Notes: generated by a model from the sequence alone, not told the origin. A stretch of 64,000 bases of DNA from Pleomorphomonas oryzae DSM 16300 (GCF_000422965.1 NZ_AUHB01000018.1:40442-104441), one strand, 5' to 3'. Counted from the stretch's first letter, positions 45,840 through 55,922 are shown. A program made the numbers and translations.

Positions 45840-47827
45840 AACGCAGCAATCGCCGCATCGAGCGCCGTCCGCTCCCGATCGGCCTTCGCCTGCGCCTCGG
45901 TCCGCGTAGCCTCGGCCTCCTCGATCGCCTTTTCGGTGCGCGCGAGCTTGGCGATGTAGGACTTGGCACTGTCAGAGGTTTCCGGCAACGCACCCAGGTT
46001 GGCACGGATGCGCTCCTGCTCGTCCGACTGCCGCTTGACGGTCTGTTCCGCCTTGTCGATGGCACGCTGAGCGTCGGCGACGCGCGTCTTGATGGCGGCG
46101 AGTTCCTTAAGCTTGCTGGCCATCGCCGGGTCGATGTCCTTCGTTGAGGCGTAGATTAGCAACGATTCCGCATCGGTGTCTGTGAGGCTAATCTCGAACG
46201 AGTCAGGCTGTGTTTCAGTCACCTTAATGTTCTTGCTTACCCCAGCTTGGACGCTGGTCTTGAGACGAAGCCGACCTGGTTCATCAGACACAACCTCAGC
46301 ATCGGTGATCACTTCGGTCCCGGTAAACCGGGGATAATCAATCATCACTGTGCGCGCCTCATTCTTGGGCGCAGTCAGATGATAGAGGGTAGTAGTGACG
46401 ATCGAACGCCGCACGGTCATAGTGCCGCCGCGACCGGAAAGGCCGATGATTGTGATCTTCTGCTGCCGATCGCTGGCAACTCGCGTCTTGGGATCGGCTG
46501 CAAAAGCGGCGAAACGCTTCTCGCCTGGCGGTATGCCAGCCACCTGGGCATCGCCGAGATAGCCGTCCTTTCCATAGACGGTGAAGATACCCGGCGGCAC
46601 ACTCTTGCCTGTGGTGTTGGACAGAAACACCGCCGCCTGCGGCGTCGGGCTGCTGTCCATCCGCCATAGCGAGACAAGGTCGGCATCGAGATCCGCGTCA
46701 ATAATGGGCACGGTCAGCGTCGTTCCTGCCTTCAGCGTCACCGGTTGTGGCAGCGTGAAGGAGACCCCAACATCGCCTTCCACAGAAATAGCCTCCGGGC
46801 CGGGCGATGGCTCGGCAGGTGCCGGAGCGGCTTGCGCACGCAATTCCTTCGCATCTAGCTGCGCCTCGCCTGGAAGATCGGCCATATCCTCCATTGAGCC
46901 CTCTATAGCGCCGCCCATCGGCGCACCATCGATCATCGGATTGATCGCCCCGCCCGGCAGCAGCAGCGGTGCCTCGCGCCTTTCGCGCCAGTACATGTCG
47001 ACGAGCCGCTGCTTGAGGGCCACCGGATTGGCCGACGACAGCGTCAGCTCAACACCGTTCCAGTCGTCGCCACTGCCGTTCTCTAGCACCGCCCAACCCT
47101 GCACGCGGTATTTGCCGCCGTCGGCCGGCACGATGCGATAGGCCGCCTTCCAAACTGGTGCCGCCACCACATAGGATAGCCGCACCGTCCGGGCGCCCTT
47201 GCCCGTCGTTTCGATGCTGAGGGTGCGGAAATTGGTGTCGGCCGCGGTGCGGACGGCGGTGATCGCCGCGTCGAGACGCGCTTGCAAATCCTTGTCGGCA
47301 AAGGTGATGCCGGCGCCGGGGCCGAGCAACACTTCAGCGAAACTGCCATCTTCCTGACGTAGCGTCACCGCCGGTAGCTCGATCGGCTGGCCTTCGGTGG
47401 CGCGCGGCACCTTGCCGACGCCAAGAATGACACCGCTCGCCTTGTGGCCGGCACCATCGTCGATGGTCGCGGCATAGCCGGTCAAGGCGGCGGCGATACT
47501 GGCGGTGGAGGCGAGATCCTCGCGCTTCAGCGGCAGGCGCTTGAACGCCTCGGCAACGGCATTGGCACCATCGAGCGTGACCGAAACAATCGACCCCTTG
47601 GGATCGCTGACCAGAAGGCTTTTGAGAACATCGTCGGCCTGGTCGGCGGGGATTTCCAGCGCCAGATGGCTTTCCCCTTCCGCAAGATCGACGTTGCGGA
47701 CGATCTCGGCCAAGCCGCCCGACGACAACAGCACGGAGCCAACCTTGTCGGCGGCGGTAGCCGCCGCAACGAAGACAAAAGACGACGCGCCGACAAGAAG
47801 CGCGGCGGCAAGCGGCATAGATTTCAC
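45836..47827 (-). CDS. Secreted DUF4139 domain protein
   Basis: 663-aa exported protein: signal peptide MKSMPLAAALLVGASSFVFVAAATA, then a beta-rich DUF4139 region (about residues 200-520; ARTVRLSYVVAAPVWKAAYRI is a family motif) interrupted by a proline/acid-rich segment, and a C-terminal coiled coil (about residues 575-655, AIKTRVADAQRAIDKAEQ) with heptad character. Function unknown; periplasmic or outer-membrane associated by inference. Stop codons of this gene and the MazG-like gene overlap. Confidence 0.85.
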   Translation of the reverse strand: MKSMPLAAALLVGASSFVFVAAATAADKVGSVLLSSGGLAEIVRNVDLAEGESHLALEIPADQADDVLKSLLVSDPKGSIVSVTLDGANAVAEAFKRLPLKREDLASTASIAAALTGYAATIDDGAGHKASGVILGVGKVPRATEGQPIELPAVTLRQEDGSFAEVLLGPGAGITFADKDLQARLDAAITAVRTAADTNFRTLSIETTGKGARTVRLSYVVAAPVWKAAYRIVPADGGKYRVQGWAVLENGSGDDWNGVELTLSSANPVALKQRLVDMYWRERREAPLLLPGGAINPMIDGAPMGGAIEGSMEDMADLPGEAQLDAKELRAQAAPAPAEPSPGPEAISVEGDVGVSFTLPQPVTLKAGTTLTVPIIDADLDADLVSLWRMDSSPTPQAAVFLSNTTGKSVPPGIFTVYGKDGYLGDAQVAGIPPGEKRFAAFAADPKTRVASDRQQKITIIGLSGRGGTMTVRRSIVTTTLYHLTAPKNEARTVMIDYPRFTGTEVITDAEVVSDEPGRLRLKTSVQAGVSKNIKVTETQPDSFEISLTDTDAESLLIYASTKDIDPAMASKLKELAAIKTRVADAQRAIDKAEQTVKRQSDEQERIRANLGALPETSDSAKSYIAKLARTEKAIEEAEATRTEAQAKADRERTALDAAIAAF

Positions 47828-48014
47828 GTTGATCTCCCCCGAGACACGGTTGCATCCGATGGCGGCGATCCTGCTCCAAGAATGCGCTGGCGCGAAGACC
47901 GACCTGTGGCGGCTCTGCGGCTTCTCAGCGCCAATTAGGGGGAACTGCGCTTGACAGGATCAGCCGGTCGCGGCGACCTATCGCCAATCCAAATCGAGAG
48001 ACCACGGCCCCGTC

Positions 48015-48257
48015 ATGATCCACTACAATCTGCACTGCGCCGCCTGCGGCCATGACTTCGACGACTGGTTCGGTGGCAATGCCGACTGGGAAGCCAAGAA
48101 GACCGAGTATGCCTGTCCGTCCTGTGGTGTCGCGCGGATCGAGAAGGCGCTGATGGCGCCCAGCCTCGGCGCCGCCAAGGCTTCCTTCGCAGCCGAACCG
48201 GCCTGCAACCCTTCGACCTGCAGCAACCCTGGCTGCCCGATGGCCGCGGGATTCTAG
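48015..48257 (+). CDS. DUF1178 family zinc-ribbon protein (short)
   Basis: 80-aa protein with the DUF1178 start MIHYNLHCAACGHDFDDWF and a second CxxC in YACPSCG, together a zinc-ribbon knuckle. The C-terminus adds a cysteine-rich tail (CNPSTCSNPGC), an odd feature. Usual DUF1178 proteins are about 140 residues, so this copy is truncated or minimal. Its stop directly precedes the ATG of the ACT-domain gene. Confidence 0.75.
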   Translation: MIHYNLHCAACGHDFDDWFGGNADWEAKKTEYACPSCGVARIEKALMAPSLGAAKASFAAEPACNPSTCSNPGCPMAAGF

Positions 48258-48641
48258 ATGGGGAAATTCGTTCGTCTGAAGCCGCTTGCCGGCAGTTATG
48301 CCATTTCGCAGCTGGCCTCGTCCGCCCAGATCCCCGCTTGGGCGGACGGCGACGGTTTCGTCAGCATAAGCCGCACCGAAGACGAACTATCAATTGTCTG
48401 CCTGGAAGATCGGGTGCCCCTGGGCATCCGAACGGATGGCGGCTGGTCGGCCTTCAAGCTGGAAGGCCCGTTTGCCTTCGATGAGACGGGCGTTCTTCTA
48501 TCGGTCATCGAGCCGCTGTCAGCCAACGGCATCGGCATTTTCGCCGTATCGACATTCGATACCGACTATCTGCTCGTGAAAACCGCCGACGCGACAAAAG
48601 CCTGCGCGCTTCTCGGCGCAGCAGGACACAGCTTTGTCTGA
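48258..48641 (+). CDS. ACT-domain protein
   Basis: 127-aa protein of the stand-alone ACT (CASTOR-like, ACT_7) type. The C-terminal half has SVIEPLSANGIGIFAVSTFDTDYLLVK, the beta-alpha-beta ligand-binding signature of ACT domains. It likely senses an amino acid; the target is unknown. The ATG immediately follows the DUF1178 stop. Confidence 0.85.
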   Translation: MGKFVRLKPLAGSYAISQLASSAQIPAWADGDGFVSISRTEDELSIVCLEDRVPLGIRTDGGWSAFKLEGPFAFDETGVLLSVIEPLSANGIGIFAVSTFDTDYLLVKTADATKACALLGAAGHSFV

Positions 48642-48645
48642 GATG

Positions 48646-49476
48646 TCAGGCCACCTTGAGCGGTGGCTTGAACAGCCCCTTCGGCGACAGCGTGAAGATC
48701 TCGCAACCCGAGTCAGTGACGCCAACGGCATGTTCGAACTGCGCCGACAGCGAGCGGTCGCGGGTCACCGCCGTCCAACCGTCGGACAGCACCTTGACGT
48801 GCGGCCGGCCAAGATTGACCATCGGCTCGATGGTGAAAATCATGCCCGGCTTCAGCACGGGCCCCTCGCCCTTGCGGCCGTAGTGCAGGATGTTCGGCGT
48901 GTCGTGGAACAGCTTGCCGACGCCATGGCCGCAAAAATCGCGCACCACCGAACAGCGCTCACTCTCGACATATCTCTGGATGGCCTCACCGATATCGCCG
49001 GTGGTATTGCCCGGCCGGACGGCGGCGATGCCGCGCATCAGCGACTCATGGGTCACTTCGATCAGCCGCTCGGCCGCCCGCTTGATGGCCCCGACGCCAT
49101 ACATGCGCGAGGAATCGCCATGCCAGCCATCGACGATGAAGGTGACGTCGATGTTGACGATATCGCCTTCGCGCAGAGGCTTGTCGTCGGGAATGCCATG
49201 ACAGACCACGTGGTTGATCGAGGTGCAGACCGACTTGGTATAGCCGCGATAATAGATGGTGGCAGGCAGCGCGTCGTGATCGCGGCCATAGCCATAGACG
49301 AAGTCGTCGATCGCCTGGGTGGTCACGCCCGGCTGCACGAACTCCACCAGCTCATCGAGGCAGGCGGCCGTCAACTGGCAGGCCTTGCGCATGCCGTCGA
49401 AGTCGGTAGCGTTGTAAAGGCGAATATCCCCGGTGTTGCGCAACGGAGCGACCGCCGCGTCGACGTAATTGATCAT
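48646..49476 (-). CDS. map: Methionine aminopeptidase type I
   Basis: 276-aa metalloprotease removing the initiator methionine. Metal ligands are present: the two Asp in VNIDVTFIVDGWHGDSS, His in FCGHGVGK, and Glu in TIEPMV and FEHAVGVT. CTSINHVVCHGIPDD is the substrate-pocket motif. An in-frame open stretch upstream (to 49821) has the composition of the antisense strand of sfsA, so ATG 49476 (MINYVDA) is preferred. Follows sfsA on the same strand. Confidence 0.95.
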   Translation of the reverse strand: MINYVDAAVAPLRNTGDIRLYNATDFDGMRKACQLTAACLDELVEFVQPGVTTQAIDDFVYGYGRDHDALPATIYYRGYTKSVCTSINHVVCHGIPDDKPLREGDIVNIDVTFIVDGWHGDSSRMYGVGAIKRAAERLIEVTHESLMRGIAAVRPGNTTGDIGEAIQRYVESERCSVVRDFCGHGVGKLFHDTPNILHYGRKGEGPVLKPGMIFTIEPMVNLGRPHVKVLSDGWTAVTRDRSLSAQFEHAVGVTDSGCEIFTLSPKGLFKPPLKVA

Positions 49477-49579
49477 TGGATCAACCAACCTCAGTCTGGC
49501 ATTGGAAGCCGCACGGCTTCGCGTTTTCGTCGTCATATACCCAAGCGCCGCGAGAAGTACATGCTTGCAGCTCATTCTG

Positions 49580-50269
49580 TCAGAAAACGCTCCGGATTTC
49601 GATTCCCGCCGTCGTGACCTCGGCGCGAACCACCAGCATTTCCACGCCAACGGCGCGGGCCGCCTGCGCCGCCGCGGCATAAGTTGGATCGATATCGGCG
49701 GCGAGCTCGAACCGGTCGCAGTCGCCGCGCTGCACCAGATAGAGAAGCACCGCCCGTGCGCCCATTTCGACCATGGCCGCGAGTTCTGCAAGGTGCTTTG
49801 CCCCCCGCGCGGTAACCGCATCGGGAAACTCGGCGACTCCTAGTCGACGCGACAGGGTGACGGACTTTACTTCGACATAGCAGTGGGGGCGTCCCTCCCC
49901 CTCCAGCAACATGTCGACGCGGCTACGTGCCCCGTAGGGCACCTCGCGGCGGAGCGTTTCGTAACCGACAAGCTCTGGAATGCGCCCCTCGGCGATCGCC
50001 TCGGCGACGATGCGATTGGAAAGGCCGGTGTCAATGCCAACCAGCGCGCCGCCCGCCTCGACCAGTTGCCAACTCCAGGCCAGCTTGCGCTTCGGATCGC
50101 TGGAGCGGGCGAGATAGACGCGAGAGCCAGGCGTCGCCAGACCGAGCATGGAGCCGGAATTGGCGACGTGGGCGATCACCGCCTCGCCGCTATCCAGAAG
50201 ACAGTCGGCGAGGAAGCGTTTGTAGCGGCGAACGAGCCGGCCGGAGGTGAGCGGAACGGGAAAACGCAT
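49580..50269 (-). CDS. sfsA: SfsA nuclease-like protein
   Basis: 229-aa SfsA family protein, with the typical start MRFPVPLTSGRLVRRYKRFLAD, an OB-fold N-terminal half, and a nuclease-like C-terminal core (RSRVDMLLEGEGRPHCYVEVKSVTL: D, E and K of the PD-(D/E)xK site, then FPDAVTARGAKHL). Originally linked to sugar-fermentation stimulation in E. coli and later described as nuclease-like. It lies between acvB and map on the same strand, 30 bases after acvB. Confidence 0.95.
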   Translation of the reverse strand: MRFPVPLTSGRLVRRYKRFLADCLLDSGEAVIAHVANSGSMLGLATPGSRVYLARSSDPKRKLAWSWQLVEAGGALVGIDTGLSNRIVAEAIAEGRIPELVGYETLRREVPYGARSRVDMLLEGEGRPHCYVEVKSVTLSRRLGVAEFPDAVTARGAKHLAELAAMVEMGARAVLLYLVQRGDCDRFELAADIDPTYAAAAQAARAVGVEMLVVRAEVTTAGIEIRSVF

Positions 50270-50299
50270 ACCGCTTGCTCCCCGTTCTGGTCAGTGTCG

Positions 50300-51718
50300 T
50301 CAAGGCGTAGCCTGCGCCTCCACGGCAGTCGACGCGGTGTCCTGCGGAACAAGGCGGTCGAGAATGTCCTTGGCGACCGGCTTGTAATCGTCATTGAAAT
50401 GATGGCCGCCTGGATGGACCAGCAGGCTGAAGCCCTTGTCCTTCGGAAGACGGGTACAGGCCGTCTCGTCGTCCTCACTGCCGTAGATGCACTGCACCTT
50501 GGTCGGCTCGATCTTCAGAAGGTCCGGCAACGTCGACGGTCCGTTCGGATCGGTCTTGGCGCCAAGAATGCCGGACACCTGGATCTCGAACTGCCGCGCC
50601 CCGGTAAAGGCGAGCAGCGACACGAGATTGACGCTGGCCTTGTGGTCGTCGGGCAGCGCCTGATAGATCGCCGGCAGCGCATCGGCGCCGAACGAATAGC
50701 CGACCAGCGCCACCTTGTGGACATTCCACTTCTTGGCATAGGCATCCATGACCTTGGCGAGGTCGTCGGCGGCGTCTGCCGGATCGATGTCGTTCCAGAA
50801 GTAGCGGAGCGAGTCGATACCGACCACCGGCACCCCCGCCTTGGCGAGATAGCCGCCGATCTCGGCGTCGATGTCGCGCCAGCCACCGTCGCCGGAGTAG
50901 ATGATCACCATGGTGTCGTGCGTTGCCGTGGCGGGCACCAGGGTGATCGGGATACCGGCCAGCGGCGAGCCATTGTCATCGGTCTTGACCAGTTGGTCGT
51001 AGACGGCGCCGTCGAGCGTCCGCTCGGTGCTTTTGGCGCTCTTGGCGGTGGCTATGGCAAAGCCGGACCCCACCAGGTCACCGACATGGGCGGCGCCGGC
51101 CGCATCGGCGGTCCGGGTCAGATAGACGTCAATCGGATCCGGCAGATGCCCCTTCTGAAGATCGTAAACCCAGCCGTTGCCATCCGCAGCCTTGACGTGC
51201 TTGGCCTCGCTGCACAGCTCCTTGTGCAGCGGCAGCGCGGCCCGCGGATCGACGGCTATGGTGCGGCCGATCGTCGCATCGGGCGACTGGGCGGCCAGCG
51301 CCAGAGCAAAGGTGCCGCCCAAACCGTTGCCGACGATCAGCGGCGAATGATAGCTGTCGACGTCCAGCACGCGCTGGATGTTCTGGCTGACCTGCTCCAT
51401 GTCGGAGACGAAGTAGACGCAGTCGTCGCTGAGCTTCTCCGCCTTGGCAAAGGTGGCAGGCGTATCGATGCCGACAACCACGGCCCCGCTCGCTGCATAG
51501 CGGCGAGCCGTGACGCGATCCCAGAAGCCGTAGCCGCCTTCACCGGACAGCAGATAGACGAGGCCGGTCGGTTCCTTGCGCGGTGTAATCACCTCCGCGA
51601 TGCCAAGGGTATCCGTCTTGTCGGCTGGCAGATGGGGGAAGAGATAGAGGAAGGCACTCGTCGCGATACCGACCACCGTGAGGAGGCCGATCATGACGAA
51701 CAGTATCAGTCGCTTCAT
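50300..51718 (-). CDS. acvB: AcvB/VirJ family hydrolase
   Basis: 472-aa protein of the AcvB/VirJ family. An N-terminal membrane anchor or signal (MKRLILFVMIGLLTVVGIATSAFLYL) precedes a first region with PTGLVYLLSGEGGYGFWD and a second alpha/beta-hydrolase domain with VALVGYSFGADALP (nucleophile Ser in GYSFG) and a C-terminal VHPGGHHFN. In Agrobacterium AcvB hydrolyses lysyl-phosphatidylglycerol. The gene overlaps the 3' end of lpiA/mprF by four bases, so synthase and hydrolase form one operon. Confidence 0.9.
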   Translation of the reverse strand: MKRLILFVMIGLLTVVGIATSAFLYLFPHLPADKTDTLGIAEVITPRKEPTGLVYLLSGEGGYGFWDRVTARRYAASGAVVVGIDTPATFAKAEKLSDDCVYFVSDMEQVSQNIQRVLDVDSYHSPLIVGNGLGGTFALALAAQSPDATIGRTIAVDPRAALPLHKELCSEAKHVKAADGNGWVYDLQKGHLPDPIDVYLTRTADAAGAAHVGDLVGSGFAIATAKSAKSTERTLDGAVYDQLVKTDDNGSPLAGIPITLVPATATHDTMVIIYSGDGGWRDIDAEIGGYLAKAGVPVVGIDSLRYFWNDIDPADAADDLAKVMDAYAKKWNVHKVALVGYSFGADALPAIYQALPDDHKASVNLVSLLAFTGARQFEIQVSGILGAKTDPNGPSTLPDLLKIEPTKVQCIYGSEDDETACTRLPKDKGFSLLVHPGGHHFNDDYKPVAKDILDRLVPQDTASTAVEAQATP

Positions 51719-54309
51719 TTGGAAACGGCTCCCTTGAGGCCGCCGGAGATGACGAAGGTCACATCGGCAAGGGCCAGTAGCGGATTGAGGCCGCCGGCCA
51801 CCGCCATGTAGCGCTGCCGCCAGACCGGATCGAACTTGGTCTTGAAGGCGCGCAGACCGTGAAAATTGTAGAAGGCGTTGCCGTGCTCGAAGGCGGCACG
51901 GCCGAGCTTGTGCCAGAGCGGCGCCAGCGGACTGTCGGAAAGACCAGCGAGCGGCGCCATGCCGAGGCTGAACGTCGCGAAACCAGCCGCCTTGAAGTGC
52001 AGCAGGACACGGGTGAACAGCAGCTCCATGGTGCCGTTGGACGATTTGGGCGTGAAGCGCATCAGATCGATTGCCGCCTCCCGGCCGTCACCAGAAATCA
52101 TCAGCGTCGCAAAGGCGAAGATACGCCCAGCCTTCTTCAACACCGCCACCGGCTGCGACACGACATAGCCAGATTCGAAGGCGCCCATCGAAAAGGCCTT
52201 TTCCTTGGCCTTGCGCGCCTTCAGCCAGCTTTCCGACACGGCGGTGAGCTCGTCAAGAATGGCCGGCACGCCTTCCGGCGGCACCACCTCGAAGACGACG
52301 CCGTCGCGCTCGGCCTTGTTGATGGCGTTGCGCAGGTTGCCGCGCCGCGTGCCCTTGATGTCAAAGGCGGCAAGATCGACGACCGCCTCCTCGCCGAGCT
52401 TGAAGGCGGAAAGACCGGCGTCGGCATAGAGCGAAAGGCTCTCGGCCGGCACCTGATAGAACACCGCGCGCCCGCCATGGGCGCGGGCGGTCTCGATGAA
52501 CCGCCAGATCAGTTCGCGCCGGCCTGCCTCGGCACCGACGGGATCCCCGAGGGATATCCAGGAGCGGCCGCGCTTGGCATACATCAGGAAGGCAGCACCG
52601 TCGTCGGAGAAGATCAGGTTCTTGTCGCCCATCCTGACGAGGTTGGCCGACGCGTTGTCGGTGCCGGCAAGAATGGCGACGGCGCGGGCCGTGTCCTCGG
52701 CGTTCGGCGGCTCGATACGGCCGGACGGCGGCCGGATCAGCAACCAGGCGGCCACGGCGGCGGTCGCAAGTCCGATGCCGACGGCGGCGCGCAACGAACG
52801 AGGAGCGGCTTCCGACATCTCGAACTGCCACCAGAGATCGTGGCTATAGGGCACTTCCTTGTAGACGAAGAACAGAATGCCGGTCGCAAGTGCCAGAACG
52901 CAGGCGATGCAAAGCCACCAGGCCGGGCTCAGCCGGTCGTGCAGCAGCGAAGCCGGCCGCGTGTAGAGATGTCGGCTGGTGACCAGCCCGACGATCAGAA
53001 TGACGAACAGCACCGCCTCGCCCACCGCGAGCGCCTTGAGCAGGGCGAACGGAATGGACATGGCGGTCAGCCCCATCGCCAGCCACCACGCACCATCGAG
53101 CCGGTGAACCAGACCTCGGCCAGCAACAATCATGAAGACGCCGAGTATCGAACCGATGAAATGCGCGCCCTCGACCAGCGGCAACGGAATGAAGGCGTCC
53201 ATCAGGTCGAGGCGGGTATCGGCGGGTGGCGTCACGCCAGAGAATACCAGCATGGCGCCAAGCACGATGGCGAGGGTGCCGAGCATGATCGGCGCAATGC
53301 CGGACACCGCCGCCATCAGCGCCGGACTCGCCATGGTGGCTCGGCGCGCCTCGCTGATCGTCATCGCGAGAACCGCCACCACGAGCGGCGCCACGTAGTA
53401 GATGATGCGGTAGAGCAGTAGCGCCGAGATGACGCCGTCGATCGGCAGGCGCGTGCCGAGCGCGCCGACCACGATGGTTTCGAAAATACCGACGCCGCCC
53501 GGCAGATGGCTGAGCACACCAGCGCCGATCGCCACCGAAAACACGGCAAGCACCGTCGTGAAAGAGACATCGCCCTCCGGCAGCAGCACGTAGAGCACCG
53601 CGGCGGCGCAGGCGACATCCACCGAAGTGGCGATCAGCTGGGAAACGATGTCGCGCGCACTCGGCAGCGCAACGGCACGGCCGAACACCGTCACCGAACC
53701 GTGCCGCATGGACGAAAACAGCAATACCGCCGCAACGCCCGCCAGCATCAGAAGGCCAATGCCGCGCACCGTGGCACCGGGCATGCTGATCAGCGAGGCG
53801 AGGTCCGGCCCGGAAATGGTCAGCCCCAGGCCGGCCACGAAAGCGAGACCGAAACCGAAGGCGGCGGCCACATAGGCGACCACCTTGGCAATGGCCTCCG
53901 GCTCCAAACCGAAGGGCGAATAGAAGCGATAACGGACGGAACCGCCGGTCAGCGGGCCAAATCCGGCAATGTTGCCGACGGCGTAAGCACAGAAGCTGGC
54001 CAGCGCCACCAGCCGGTAAGGCAGCCGCGCGCCGGCGAAGCGAAGCGCGTGCACGTCGTAGATGGAAAGCGCCAGGAAGCTACCGCTGGTGAACAAGAGG
54101 GCAAGGCCCACGCGCGACCAAGGCGTATCCTCGATCGCAGCGATAAGGTCTTCGTAATCGACATCCGACAAGAGGCGCGACAGCGCCAGCACCGACAGGC
54201 CGACAATCAGCAGTGCCACCACAGCGACGATGACCGGCTTCAGCCGCGCGAAGCGGCCGGGCTGGATGGTGGAGGCCTCGGGAGGCTCCGTTGGAACTGC
54301 AGCGAGCAT
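51715..54309 (-). CDS. mprF: Lysyl-phosphatidylglycerol synthase/flippase LpiA (MprF)
   Basis: 864-aa membrane protein. The N-terminal half holds about 14 hydrophobic segments (the flippase); the soluble C-terminal half (about residues 540-850, DUF2156) transfers lysine from Lys-tRNA to phosphatidylglycerol. LISMPGATVRGIGLL and GGVGIFETIVVGALG in the membrane part and LVRMGDKNLIFSDDGAAFLMY and IDLMRFTPKSSNGTMELLF in the synthase part are family motifs. The enzyme makes the membrane less anionic and raises tolerance to acid and cationic peptides. ATG 54309 is preferred. Coupled to acvB. Confidence 0.95.
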   Translation of the reverse strand: MLAAVPTEPPEASTIQPGRFARLKPVIVAVVALLIVGLSVLALSRLLSDVDYEDLIAAIEDTPWSRVGLALLFTSGSFLALSIYDVHALRFAGARLPYRLVALASFCAYAVGNIAGFGPLTGGSVRYRFYSPFGLEPEAIAKVVAYVAAAFGFGLAFVAGLGLTISGPDLASLISMPGATVRGIGLLMLAGVAAVLLFSSMRHGSVTVFGRAVALPSARDIVSQLIATSVDVACAAAVLYVLLPEGDVSFTTVLAVFSVAIGAGVLSHLPGGVGIFETIVVGALGTRLPIDGVISALLLYRIIYYVAPLVVAVLAMTISEARRATMASPALMAAVSGIAPIMLGTLAIVLGAMLVFSGVTPPADTRLDLMDAFIPLPLVEGAHFIGSILGVFMIVAGRGLVHRLDGAWWLAMGLTAMSIPFALLKALAVGEAVLFVILIVGLVTSRHLYTRPASLLHDRLSPAWWLCIACVLALATGILFFVYKEVPYSHDLWWQFEMSEAAPRSLRAAVGIGLATAAVAAWLLIRPPSGRIEPPNAEDTARAVAILAGTDNASANLVRMGDKNLIFSDDGAAFLMYAKRGRSWISLGDPVGAEAGRRELIWRFIETARAHGGRAVFYQVPAESLSLYADAGLSAFKLGEEAVVDLAAFDIKGTRRGNLRNAINKAERDGVVFEVVPPEGVPAILDELTAVSESWLKARKAKEKAFSMGAFESGYVVSQPVAVLKKAGRIFAFATLMISGDGREAAIDLMRFTPKSSNGTMELLFTRVLLHFKAAGFATFSLGMAPLAGLSDSPLAPLWHKLGRAAFEHGNAFYNFHGLRAFKTKFDPVWRQRYMAVAGGLNPLLALADVTFVISGGLKGAVSK

Positions 54310-54490
54310 AATCAACCTAAAAGAATGAAAATCGGAGCGGCGCACCGCAACCGACGCCTTATGTTGTGCGATTGCGTCAATCCAACGGCGGGTTGGGCGA
54401 GCCTATCTTTAATTCCGCGTAATGTTGGCGATTGTTTCAAGATCGGGAATCCTCGACAACAGAGCGACGATTCCAAAGGCTTGCACATTC

Positions 54491-55258
54491 ATGACAGCTC
54501 AGTCCCCCACCGCCGCCGTCCTGATCATCGGCGACGAGATTCTTTCCGGCCGCACGCGCGATAGCAACTCCGGCCATATCGCCGCCTTTCTGACTGAAAT
54601 CGGTATCGATCTCAAGGAAATCCGCGTTGTTCCCGACGAGGAGGACCGCATTGTCGCAGCGCTCAATGCGCTGAGAGCGGCTTTCACCTATGTCTTCACC
54701 ACCGGCGGCATTGGGCCGACCCATGACGATATCACCGCCGACGCGGTGGCCAAGGCGTTCGGCGTCGCCGTGGAACATCACCCCGACGCGATCAAGATCC
54801 TGCAGCAGCACTATGTGGCTCCGGAGGAACTCACCGAGGCGCGGCTCCGTATGGCGCGCATTCCGGTCGGCGCGACATTGGTCGACAACCCGGTCTCCAA
54901 GGCGCCCGGCTTTCACATCGGCAATGTGTTCGTGATGGCCGGCGTGCCGAAGATCATGCAGGCCATGCTGCTCAACATCGAGAAAGAGCTTGAGGGTGGC
55001 GTGCCGGTGCAGTCGGTCACCATCGACTGCCCATTCGGCGAAGGAGTGATCGGCACCGCGCTCGGCGAGGTAGCCAAGGCGCATCCGCTCGTTTCCATTG
55101 GCAGCTATCCCATCCTTGCCGCCCGCAATTTCTCGACCAAGCTGGTGATCCGCTCGCGCGAGCCGGCAGCGCTCGAAGCCGCCAAGACGGCGGTGGAAGC
55201 CATGCTGGCGGAAATCGCACGCGACAAAGCCGGGGATAGCACTCTCACCGACTATTGA
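54491..55258 (+). CDS. MoCF-domain protein (CinA N-terminal-like)
   Basis: 255-aa protein with a molybdopterin-binding MoCF fold as in the N-terminal half of CinA: AAVLIIGDEILSGRTRDSNSGHIAAFL at the start and FTTGGIGPTHDDITADAVAKAF near residue 75. It lacks the CinA deamidase domain. In alphaproteobacteria such stand-alone proteins are annotated as competence/damage-inducible or molybdopterin-binding proteins, and the real role is unclear. It is divergent from mprF across about 180 bases. Confidence 0.88.
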   Translation: MTAQSPTAAVLIIGDEILSGRTRDSNSGHIAAFLTEIGIDLKEIRVVPDEEDRIVAALNALRAAFTYVFTTGGIGPTHDDITADAVAKAFGVAVEHHPDAIKILQQHYVAPEELTEARLRMARIPVGATLVDNPVSKAPGFHIGNVFVMAGVPKIMQAMLLNIEKELEGGVPVQSVTIDCPFGEGVIGTALGEVAKAHPLVSIGSYPILAARNFSTKLVIRSREPAALEAAKTAVEAMLAEIARDKAGDSTLTDY

Positions 55259-55318
55259 AATCGACACGAAACAGGCATTTGAGAAAGCCCGACGCTTGAT
55301 CTCGTGAGGATCGCCATC

Positions 55319-55840
55319 ATGTCTCCGCAAGACGCCCAACCGCTCGCTCCCAAGGCCTTCCCTGTTTCCTGGGATCAATTTCACCGCGACGCCCGGGCGC
55401 TCGCCTGGCGGCTTGCCGGCCTTGGCGAATGGAAAGCCATCGTCTGCATCACCCGTGGCGGACTGGTTCCGGCAGCCATCGTGGCGCGCGAGCTCAACAT
55501 CCGCATCATCGAGACGGTCGGCATTGCCTCCTATCACGACTACACATCGCAGGGCGAACTGCAGATCATCAAGAAGGTAAGCCCCGATGTCGTCGACCTT
55601 GAAGAGGGTCAAGGCGCCAGCGTGCTGATCATCGATGACCTCGTCGACACCGGCAAGACCGCCCGCATCGTTCGCGACATGCTGCCCAAGGCCCATTTCG
55701 CCACCGTTTATGCCAAGCCGAAAGGCCGCCCGCTGGTCGATACCTTCATCACCGAGGTTAGCCAGGATACGTGGATTTATTTCCCCTGGGACCTGGGTTT
55801 TGCCTTCCAGCCACCCATTTCCCGGCAGGGCAATGATTGA
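55319..55840 (+). CDS. gpt: Xanthine phosphoribosyltransferase
   Basis: 173-aa purine salvage enzyme transferring phosphoribose from PRPP to xanthine or guanine. The N-terminus has [37 protein letters not shown] (about residue 45) and the PRPP-binding motif [14 protein letters not shown] (about residue 101) are intact. ATG 55319 preferred over a GTG at 55304. It follows the MoCF gene by 60 bases and may be co-transcribed. Confidence 0.93.
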   Translation: MSPQDAQPLAPKAFPVSWDQFHRDARALAWRLAGLGEWKAIVCITRGGLVPAAIVARELNIRIIETVGIASYHDYTSQGELQIIKKVSPDVVDLEEGQGASVLIIDDLVDTGKTARIVRDMLPKAHFATVYAKPKGRPLVDTFITEVSQDTWIYFPWDLGFAFQPPISRQGND

Positions 55841-55888
55841 TCTGCTAAAAATTTATTCACCATGTAAATAACTGATTCGCAGTCTTTT

Positions 55889-55922
55889 AAGGCGGCTAAA
55901 CCGACTTCCGGTTGTCCGCCTT
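55889..55922 (+). terminator. Hairpin after gpt
   Basis: AAGGCGG...ACCG / CCGGT...CCGCCTT interrupted stem, followed by TTAG; weak T tail. Probable terminator. Confidence 0.55.
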
